Below are positions 1 through 5,275 of a stretch of 5,275 nucleotides of DNA, piece by piece. The notes beneath the pieces are model-generated. The model was not told the origin of the DNA, made no database searches, and worked only from the letters and a program-made list of their open reading frames with translations. Position numbers and translations under genes: made by a program. Source of the DNA: Collimonas sp. UBA1456 (GTDB lineage: Bacteria > Pseudomonadota > Gammaproteobacteria > Burkholderiales > Burkholderiaceae_D); the NCBI GenBank assembly GCA_002325825.1, contig DCSW01000012.1, forward strand, positions 2,983 through 8,257, given 5' to 3'. Each line of letters opens with the position of its first letter. The first letter of the stretch is position 1.

Positions 1-1810
1 ATCGTATCGGCAACAGGCAGAAAAATCTACATCCTTAATGGCTACTTGACGGGGGAACTACAACAGCAGCTGGCGTGCCTGGCCTTACAGCCTCGGACTG
101 CATCTCAAGTACCACGATCATGTCGGTGTCGGTAGACTGGAGTTTCAAGACGAGCAACGACAACTAACTTGCTGGCGCTATATGCTCGGCCTCAACATTG
201 ACGCTTTGCGCCCTGCTAGGTCCAAACTGTGTGTGTCCACGAAGATCAGGTATCGCTGCCGGCCGGCAGCAATACCTGATCTGTCCGGGAAAAGTCGACG
301 TGTCGCCTTCTACCTGGGAACCATTCCGTCTGGCGCATTTTGCCAAGCCGTATAAAAGTATGTTGTTGCTCGGTTTCATCCTGATGCTGATTTCCACCGC
401 TGCCACGCTGGTGTCGCCTTATTTGATGGAGCCGCTGATGAATAACGTGCCAATTAATTATCAAAATAATAAGCTTATCGATGTTCATCTGGATAAACTT
501 TATCTGTCTGCCTTGCTGGCGGCGTGGAACCTGGGTTGGGCGCGGACCTATATCCTGGCGATGGTGACCCTGATTCCGCTGCTGTTCATCGCCTTGATGA
601 TTCACGTGGTGCAGGCTCGTCTCGAGCGTGGCTTTAAAAAGATCTATCGCATCTAGGCCGAAGTCACCAATGTGCTAGCCGATACCATGCCTCGGCATCC
701 GCGTAGTCAAGGCGTTCGCCCAGGAAAAGCACGAAGCTAGCCGTTTCCGCTGGGCCAATCAGTACAACCTGCTGGGCAATGACCGCGTCAACAAGATTTA
801 ATCATTGTTCTCGCCGGACGGTGCTCTTGCTGACCGAAGTCGGCTTGCTAGTAGTGTGAGTCTTCGGTACCTGGCAGGTTTCCAAGAATGAGATCACGGT
901 CAGTATGCAGGCTCCGTTCCTAGCTTGCACCAGCCTCTTTTATACCCGTCTCGATTCGATGAGCTGGATCGTTTCGGTACCGCAAAATCAGCGGTCGGCG
1001 CCAAGCGCATTTTAGAAATTCTGGACCACGTATCGAGCGTGCCGGAACCAGTCAATCTCGTCCATCTGGGGTATATCAACGGCACCATCGAATTGTGCGA
1101 CATCGGTTTCCGTTACGGTAACCGTGCCGTGATGCGCGGCGTCAGTCTATCGATCAAGTCGGGCGAGATGATCGGCTTGGTTGGTTACAGCGGTTCCAGC
1201 AAGAGTAGGCTGGTCAATCTGATCTGTCGTTTCTATGATATCTCGGAGGAATCCGATCCGGCTCGACGTCGTCGATATTCGTTCGATGCCAATTTCCGAA
1301 TATCGCCGCAATATCGGCCTGGTGTTGCAAGAGCCGTTCGTCTTCTTCGGCACGATTACTGAGAATATATGCTACGGCAAGCCGGACGCCACACGCGAGG
1401 AAATCGTCGCGGCAGCGCGGGCTGCGTATGCATACGAATTCATCTTGCGTCTGCCATAGGTCTACGATTCACTGGTTGGTGAGCGTCAGCAGATTTCGAT
1501 TGCACGCGCGCTGCTGATCGATCCGCGTATCCTGATTATGGATGAAGCGACATCTTCGTCCGACACCACAACTGGGAAAGAAATTCAGAAAACACTCGAC
1601 AGCCTGGTGCAGGGCCGCACCACGATCGCGATTGCTCATTGTCTGTCGATGTTACTCAAAACCGACCGGTTAGTGGTGCTGGACCGTGGCTAGATTCTCG
1701 AGGTCGGCAATCACGACGAACTGATGCTGCGCGAAGGCTCTTACTATTGTCTTTACCAGGTGCAGTTGCGCAATGCCAACAGTACTGAAGGGATGCCGCA
1801 AGTTGATTGA
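1..1810 (+). pseudogene. Decayed cyanophycin-associated ABC transporter (permease-ATPase fusion), 5' end outside window
   Basis: The intact family is an inner-membrane exporter-type half transporter with an N-terminal accessory region, a zinc-ribbon-like segment, a membrane domain and an ATPase domain, encoded beside cyanophycin synthetase genes; its substrate is not known to me. Coherent family sequence is found only by switching frames. Frame 1 covers about 1-75; frame 2 about 80-230 (HDHVGVGRLEFQD, CWRYMLGL); frame 3 about 290-656 (PSTWEPFRL, then membrane segments near STAATLVSPYL and LGWARTYILA); frame 1 about 694-815 (GIRVVKAFAQEKHEASRF); frame 2 about 818-980 (LLTEVGLLVV, FYTRLDSMS); frame 1 about 984-1250 (RILEILDHVSSVPEPVN); frame 2 to the TGA at 1808-1810 (NIGLVLQEPFVFFGTI, ILIMDEATSS, TTIAIAH). 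In-frame stops lie at 654-656, 799-801, 857-859, 1457-1459 and 1691-1693. About 75 membrane-domain codons are missing near 560 and the LSGGERQR signature is missing at 1481-1489. Walker A (1183-1209) reads GYSGSSKSR. It cannot encode a working transporter. The family name is from memory. Confidence 0.85.
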
Positions 1811-1843
1811 TAAGGATAGTGAAGAAAATGATGAGAGCGTGGC

Positions 1844-2314
1844 ATGACAACACGTGATTTAAAACTGAGCCGCAATACATTTGGCACGCTGATGTTTACT
1901 GCCGCGAATAGCGACCGCTTCGAAGGCGTTGTGCCGGTGCGGACTTTTCTGATCGGCACGCCGATGACGGCATCGCGCTGATCAATGCCGATGATCAGGC
2001 GCTGACTTGGATCATGCCGCTGAGTGACCTGAACGACGCTACCCGTGTCATGTGTCGAACAGGAGTTGGCGAGCCGCGAATTCATGCCGGAAATTCAACG
2101 CATCCAGCGCATCTTCAACTACAACGCGCCATGCACCTGGTTTGTCGAAACCAATCGCAGGAAGGCATTGTTTACGCTGAAAGGCGAAGAAGATATCCGC
2201 CGCATCGCTTCAACCAGCCGGTTGATCGCCGATAATCACAGCGTACAGTTCCTGATCCGCGATACGCAAGCGCTGGACAAGGGTAGCCGCAAGATACCGG
2301 ATCGTTTCCTGTAA
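1844..2314 (+). pseudogene. Decayed DUF1854 family gene (cyanophycin-associated partner)
   Basis: The chosen start is the ATG at 1844, 33 bases after the transporter stop, because the product then begins MTTRDLKLSRNTFGTLMFTA as expected for DUF1854 proteins; only a weak purine-rich stretch precedes it. Frame 1844 reads to EGVVPVRTFLIG and then hits TGA at 1979-1981, because a single base has been lost near 1961-1964. The continuation (DDGIALINADDQALTWIMPL) lies in another frame up to about 2050. An extra base near 2050-2054 restores the first frame for EQELASREFMPEIQRI, LKGEEDIRRIA, VQFLIRDTQALD and RKIPDRFL before TAA at 2312-2314. The full stretch equals 157 codons, which I recall as about the family length, so the two indels cancel in length. 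The biochemical role is not known; the family sits directly after the transporter in cyanophycin loci, presumably as an accessory. As written, only a 45-residue peptide would be made from the first ATG. Confidence 0.82.
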
Positions 2315-2345
2315 TTGCTATTTGGCGTGGCGCTCTTGGCTTGAT
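2315..2345. other. Deletion junction between DUF1854 3' end and truncated glnD
   Basis: Immediately after the DUF1854 stop (2312-2314) the + strand runs through about 20-30 unassignable bases into the reverse complement of the middle of glnD. On the minus strand, recognisable GlnD sequence (DIAWQTRSFYNQ) ends near 2340-2345 and is followed by residues that do not resemble GlnD, and then by antisense DUF1854 sequence. Normal GlnD continues for roughly 190 more residues, so the glnD 3' end, and possibly other genes, have been lost here. No transposase, inverted repeat or transcription terminator is visible at the join. The exact breakpoint cannot be fixed without an intact relative. Confidence 0.6.
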
Positions 2346-2508
2346 TGTAGAAAGAGCGCGTTTGCCAGGCGATGTCGGAAGAGTTGTGTCGCAGGAAGTA
2401 GGCGACATCGAGCTGCTGCCACAGCTGTTTATGGGTGCTTTTCGGCAGGCCGTACAGGCGCAGCGTTTTTAGGGCTTCTTCCTGACGGTTTTTCAATTCG
2501 CGATCAGC
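2335..2508 (-). pseudogene. glnD: glnD remnant downstream of the amber codon
   Basis: Directly downstream of the amber at 2509-2511, in the same frame as glnD, the minus strand reads ADRELKNRQEEALKTLRLYG, then LWQQLDVAYFLRHNSSDIAW, which is typical of the GlnD linker between the HD domain and the ACT domains. It has no further stop until 2236-2238, but from about 2340 onward the reading is antisense to the DUF1854 gene and is not GlnD. The TTG at 2494-2496 could be called as a start of a small ORF, but the homology runs through it without a break, so this is the tail of glnD and not a separate gene. It would be translated only by amber readthrough. Confidence 0.75.
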
Positions 2509-4302
2509 CTACGACGTTTCGCCGCCCAGTACGTGCAGCGTGACTCGATATAGGTCTTCCAGCAGCTTGCCTTTCCAGGCGTTCCAGACTTTCGGGCTGG
2601 TGCCGCGGATATCGGCCACTGTCAGCAGATAGAGCGCGGTCAAGTGGCGTTCATCCTTGACCACGCCAGCAAAATGCTGGGTCACATCGGGATCTGACAG
2701 GTCTTGTTTTTGTGCGATTTGCAACATGGTAAGGCGATGTTCCACCAGGAATACCACCAGTTCGCTGTCCTGCGCCGGCAAGCCATGTTGATGACAGAAG
2801 TTAAGGGTATCGGCGATGCCTAACTTGGAATGGTTGCCGCCGCGGCCCTTCGCGACATCGTGGAACAGCGCCGCAATATAGAGTAGCCACGGACGCGGGA
2901 AGTTGGTGATCAACTGGCTGCAGAACGGATACTCGTGGGCGTGTTCGCTCATTGTGAAGCGGCGCACGTTGTGCACCACCATCAGGATATGCTGGTCAAC
3001 CGTGTACACCTGAAACAGGTCGTGATGCATCTGGCCGACGGTACGTCGAAAATTCGGCAGATAACGCCCCAGAATGCTGGTCTGATTCATGCCGCGCAGC
3101 GCATGGGTAATGCCTTGCGGCGCCTTGATGATTTGCAGGAACAGTGAGCGATTCAGCGGGTCACGGCGGAAACTGTTGTCGACCTTGGCGCGTGCATGCC
3201 ACAGCGCGCGTCGAGTGCGCGCCGTCATGTCTTTCAACTCGCTGTGCTGGGCCAGCAGCAGGAACAGTTCCAGTATCGTTGACGGCGTGGTCTTAAACAG
3301 GTCGTGATGGGCAATATCGATCAAGCGATTAACCTGATTGAAGCGATCGTTGATGCGTTGTGACACCATCGGCTGCGGAAATAATTGTATTTCGATGTTC
3401 TGCAACAGGATCATGTTGAGCTGGGTGACCGCCTTGGCGGCCCAGTAGTATTGCTGCATCAGATACTCACTGGCGCGTCTGGTTTTCGTGATCTTGAAAC
3501 CGAGTGCTTCGGCGATCGGCGTCTGGACGTCGAATACCAGCCGATCTTCGCGTCGGTTGGCGTAGATGTGCAGCCGAATTCGGATATTCTTGAATACACG
3601 TTCCTGGCGTGTCAACTGGCGCGCTTCAGTGGTCGTGAGCAGGCCTTGCTTGGCCAGTTTGGACCAGGCATCGCCGAGGCCGGCAGCCTTCGCAACCCAA
3701 AGTATCACTTGCAGGTCACGCAAGCCACCCGGGCTTTCCTTGCAGTTCGGTTCCAGGCTGTAGATAGTGTCTTCGTACTTGACATGACGTTGTCGCATTT
3801 CCAGGATTTTTCCCTGGAAAAAAGCGCACGTATCCATCGCCGCGTTGCTGCGTTCCTGCAATTGCTGAAACAACGTCTGGTTGCCGGTTACCAGGCGTGC
3901 TTCTAGCAAACTGGTCTGCACCGTGATGTCGGCGGCCGATTCGGTCAGGCATTCATCAACGGTGCGAATGCTATGGCCGATTTCCAGACCGATGTCCCAA
4001 AACAGTTGCACCAGGTTTTCCAGTTGGCTTTTTAGCGCGACGTCGGGGACGGCTTTCAGCAGGATCAATACATCAACGTCCGAGTGTGGGAACAGCTCGC
4101 CGCGACCATACCCGCCGACGGCCACCAATGCCGCACTAGGCGGCAACCCCAGCATTTTCCAAGCTTGCGTCAGCACCATGTCGACGCTGCGGCGTAACGC
4201 CGTCAGCACCTCGGCAGGTTTACCCTCGACGAGAAAAGCGGAGATGATGGTTTGCCGCTCGGTTCTAAGCTGCTTCTTGAGGGCGGCTGCAAGGGTTGTC
4301 AT
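2509..4302 (-). CDS. glnD: [Protein-PII] uridylyltransferase/uridylyl-removing enzyme, C-terminally truncated
   Basis: GlnD attaches and removes UMP on PII proteins (GlnB/GlnK) in response to glutamine and so controls glutamine synthetase adenylylation and NtrBC; it is cytoplasmic. The ATG at 4300-4302 gives the expected N-terminus; no Shine-Dalgarno precedes it, and it starts 14 bases after the map stop. The nucleotidyltransferase motif GGYGRGELFPHSDVD is at residues 63-77, and PGGLRDLQ at 191-198 is conserved. The HD region begins near 430, with H438 (TVDQH), H481-D482 (ALFHDVAKGRGG) and D564 (TVADIRGT). Residue 523 is Arg in EHRLTM, where families I recall have a conserved His. Translation ends at an in-frame TAG after residue 597, whereas full-length enzymes are about 850-890 residues with two C-terminal ACT domains that sense glutamine; these are absent. 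The frame is otherwise clean over 597 codons, so it may still be expressed, but it is probably misregulated or becoming a pseudogene. Confidence 0.88.
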   Translation of the reverse strand: MTTLAAALKKQLRTERQTIISAFLVEGKPAEVLTALRRSVDMVLTQAWKMLGLPPSAALVAVGGYGRGELFPHSDVDVLILLKAVPDVALKSQLENLVQLFWDIGLEIGHSIRTVDECLTESAADITVQTSLLEARLVTGNQTLFQQLQERSNAAMDTCAFFQGKILEMRQRHVKYEDTIYSLEPNCKESPGGLRDLQVILWVAKAAGLGDAWSKLAKQGLLTTTEARQLTRQERVFKNIRIRLHIYANRREDRLVFDVQTPIAEALGFKITKTRRASEYLMQQYYWAAKAVTQLNMILLQNIEIQLFPQPMVSQRINDRFNQVNRLIDIAHHDLFKTTPSTILELFLLLAQHSELKDMTARTRRALWHARAKVDNSFRRDPLNRSLFLQIIKAPQGITHALRGMNQTSILGRYLPNFRRTVGQMHHDLFQVYTVDQHILMVVHNVRRFTMSEHAHEYPFCSQLITNFPRPWLLYIAALFHDVAKGRGGNHSKLGIADTLNFCHQHGLPAQDSELVVFLVEHRLTMLQIAQKQDLSDPDVTQHFAGVVKDERHLTALYLLTVADIRGTSPKVWNAWKGKLLEDLYRVTLHVLGGETS

Positions 4303-4305
4303 GTA

Positions 4306-4321
4306 CGTAGCGATGGCTACG
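4306..4321 (-). promoter_or_regulatory. Hairpin over the map stop and upstream of the glnD start
   Basis: The + strand reads CGTAGC-GATG-GCTACG, a perfect 6-bp stem with a 4-base loop. In the minus-strand transcript it covers the map stop codon (4317-4319) and ends 3 bases before the glnD ATG (4300-4302), where a ribosome-binding site would lie. There is no U-run after it, so it is not an intrinsic terminator. It could hide the glnD initiation region until ribosomes finishing map open it, that is, translational coupling. This is inference; a chance 6-bp palindrome is possible. Confidence 0.4.
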
Positions 4322-5144
4322 CCGTGGAGGCGTTGGCTGGTTGTTGAATGAAAACCGGCGGCGCTGGCGTGTCATTGGATACAGTTAACACTTCGTAGCC
4401 GGTTTCTGTCACTAGCACGGTGTGTTCCCACTGTGCCGACAGGCTGCGATCCTTGGTCTTGATGGTCCAGCCGTCACCCATTTCGCGGATGTCCCGGCGG
4501 CCGGCATTGATCATCGGCTCAACTGTGAAAATCATGCCCGCTTCCAGGCGTGCCAGTGTCCCTGGAAGACCGTAATGCAATACTTGCGGCTCTTCATGAA
4601 ATACCTTGCCAATGCCGTGCCCGCAGAATTCGCGGACCACGCTGTAGCCGGCTTTTTCGGCGTGCCGTTGGATTACATGGCCGATGTCGCCTAAGTGTGC
4701 ACCGGGCTTGATCTTGGCGATACCCAGCCACATGCATTCATAAGTGATGTCGCCCAGGCGCTTGGCCATGATCGACGGCTCGCCGAGATAGAACATGCGA
4801 CTGGTGTCGCCGTGGTAACCATTCTTGATGACGGTGATGTCGAGGTTGACCATGTCGCCGCTCTTCAAGACCCTATCGCCAGGAATGCCATGACAAATCA
4901 CGTCGTTGACCGAAGTGCAGATCGCTTTTGGATAAGGCGTGTAGCCGGGTGGGCAATAATTCAGCGGTGCAGGAATCGAATCTTGCACATTTAGCATGTA
5001 TTCGTGGCACAGCCGATCAAGCTCACCTGTCATCACGCCGACCCTGACGAAGGGAGTGATGTAATCGAGTACTTCCGAGGCAAGCCGGCCGGCGATGCGC
5101 ATGCCGGCGATGTCCTCGGCGGTTTTGATGGAGATAGAAGTCAT
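4317..5144 (-). CDS. map: Type I methionine aminopeptidase
   Basis: This cytoplasmic metalloenzyme removes the initiator methionine from nascent proteins after deformylation, when the second residue is small; it is normally essential. The 275-residue product covers the whole type I fold. The five metal ligands are in place: D102 (VNLDIT), D113 (HGDTSRMF), H176 (FCGHGIG), E209 (FTVEPM) and E240 (AQWEHT). The substrate-binding His is H85 (ICHGIPGD), and NYCPPGYTPYPKAICTSVND (62-81) is the usual active-site wall. The N-terminus starts directly with the core fold (KTAEDIAGMRIAGRLASEVL), with no zinc-finger extension; a short Pro/Ala-rich tail follows the last core strand. The ATG at 5142-5144 fits the family start, although no clear Shine-Dalgarno is present. 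It precedes glnD by 14 bases in the same direction. No stop, indel or altered catalytic residue was found, in sharp contrast to the rest of the window. Confidence 0.97.
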   Translation of the reverse strand: MTSISIKTAEDIAGMRIAGRLASEVLDYITPFVRVGVMTGELDRLCHEYMLNVQDSIPAPLNYCPPGYTPYPKAICTSVNDVICHGIPGDRVLKSGDMVNLDITVIKNGYHGDTSRMFYLGEPSIMAKRLGDITYECMWLGIAKIKPGAHLGDIGHVIQRHAEKAGYSVVREFCGHGIGKVFHEEPQVLHYGLPGTLARLEAGMIFTVEPMINAGRRDIREMGDGWTIKTKDRSLSAQWEHTVLVTETGYEVLTVSNDTPAPPVFIQQPANASTA

Positions 5145-5149
5145 AGATT

Positions 5150-5182
5150 TGAAAAATTCGTGGACAATTCGTGTGAAAAATT
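5150..5182. repeat. Short AT-rich direct repeats upstream of map
   Basis: TGAAAAATT occurs at 5150-5158 and again at 5174-5182, and between them AATTCGTG occurs at 5155-5162 and 5166-5173 (11-base period). The repeats fall in the leader of map. They could be a binding site or a slippage-derived duplication; in an AT-rich stretch this may also be chance. Confidence 0.3.
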
Positions 5183-5190
5183 TTGATATT
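5161..5190 (+). promoter_or_regulatory. Weak candidate promoter facing out of the window (divergent to map)
   Basis: TGGACA (5161-5166, 5 of 6 to the -35 consensus) and GATATT (5185-5190, 4 of 6 to the -10) are 18 bases apart on the + strand. It would drive a gene to the right of 5275; in Burkholderiales the divergent neighbour of map is commonly rpsB, whose long leader would fit. No start codon or ribosome-binding site for that gene is inside the window. The match is modest and the call is tentative. Confidence 0.25.
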
Positions 5191-5245
5191 TGCAGAAAGT
5201 AGCCCAGAATTATTGGTCTCTTAGCCCGGATTCATTCGGTTAATG

Positions 5246-5274
5246 ATTAGAGCCTGTAAACGCTTCTGTGTAAA
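5246..5274 (-). promoter_or_regulatory. Candidate sigma70 promoter for map-glnD
   Basis: On the minus strand, TTTACA (5274-5269) and TCTAAT (5251-5246) are separated by exactly 17 bases; each hexamer matches the sigma70 consensus at 5 of 6 positions. Transcription would start near 5239 and leave a leader of about 95 bases before the map ATG. It is the best promoter-like match I saw in this intergenic region and points at the only gene that must be expressed here. No experimental support is available. Confidence 0.5.
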
Positions 5275-5275
5275 T

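Noticed and set aside
925..1362. A 145-codon + strand reading that could be called as a small ATPase gene
   Set aside because: It is one frame segment of the decayed ABC transporter; family homology continues upstream and downstream in other frames.
1811..1843. Terminator, promoter or attachment site between the ABC transporter and the DUF1854 gene
   Set aside because: Only 33 bases with no stem-loop and no promoter-like hexamers; an ordinary within-operon gap.
2236..2496. A separate small minus-strand gene starting at TTG 2496
   Set aside because: It is in phase with glnD, and the first part is plainly GlnD linker; the rest is antisense to the DUF1854 gene.
654..2511. Several in-frame TAG codons, suggesting amber recoding or readthrough
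   Set aside because: map itself ends with TAG, and the same pseudogene also has TAA and TGA stops and many frameshifts, so decay explains the pattern better than a changed code.
3385..3906. A 173-codon + strand open reading opposite glnD
   Set aside because: It is antisense to well-conserved GlnD sequence, resembles no protein I know, and has no supporting start signal.
3881..4351. A 156-codon + strand open reading across the glnD start
   Set aside because: It is the antisense shadow of the conserved GlnD nucleotidyltransferase domain and of the map end.
5231..5247. Small inverted repeat TCATT...AATGA upstream of map as a terminator or operator
   Set aside because: Only a 5-bp AT-rich stem without a T-run, which is expected by chance in this composition.

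Overview
The window looks like a piece of a betaproteobacterial chromosome, most likely Burkholderiales and probably close to Oxalobacteraceae. This is inferred from protein similarity recalled from memory, not from a search: the map and glnD products read like Burkholderiales proteins, and a cyanophycin-associated ABC transporter followed by a DUF1854 gene is a Burkholderiales-type pair. The striking property is decay. Both + strand genes are wrecked by stops, indels and in-frame deletions, and glnD has lost its 3' end. Only map looks untouched. This fits a lineage under relaxed selection, such as a recently host-restricted symbiont, although an assembly with sequencing errors must be excluded.

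Layout. Positions 1-1810 (+) hold a pseudogene of a half-size ABC transporter (fused permease-ATPase) of the kind found beside cyanophycin synthetase genes. Its 5' end lies outside the window. It carries about six frameshifts, five in-frame stops, at least two in-frame deletions (one removes the ABC signature motif) and a damaged Walker A. Positions 1844-2314 (+) hold its usual partner, a DUF1854 gene, with a -1 and a +1 frameshift. Around 2315-2345 lies a deletion junction where the end of the DUF1854 gene meets a glnD that has lost its C-terminal ACT domains. Positions 2509-4302 (-) are the surviving glnD reading frame (597 codons: nucleotidyltransferase plus HD region), ended by an in-frame amber; a further 55-60 glnD codons remain beyond it. 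Positions 4317-5144 (-) are map, methionine aminopeptidase, complete and with all metal ligands. Positions 5145-5275 are the AT-rich map upstream region, with a good sigma70-like promoter pointing at map; in Burkholderiales the divergent neighbour here is usually rpsB, which would lie beyond the window.

How the genes fit together. map and glnD are co-directional with a 14-base gap containing a small perfect hairpin, so they are probably cotranscribed. The decayed genes concern nitrogen: storage polymer (cyanophycin) metabolism and PII-based nitrogen signalling. Joint loss of both would suit a stable, nitrogen-rich habitat, but that is inference. I saw no new biological system here; the interest lies in the pattern of decay and in whether the shortened GlnD still works.
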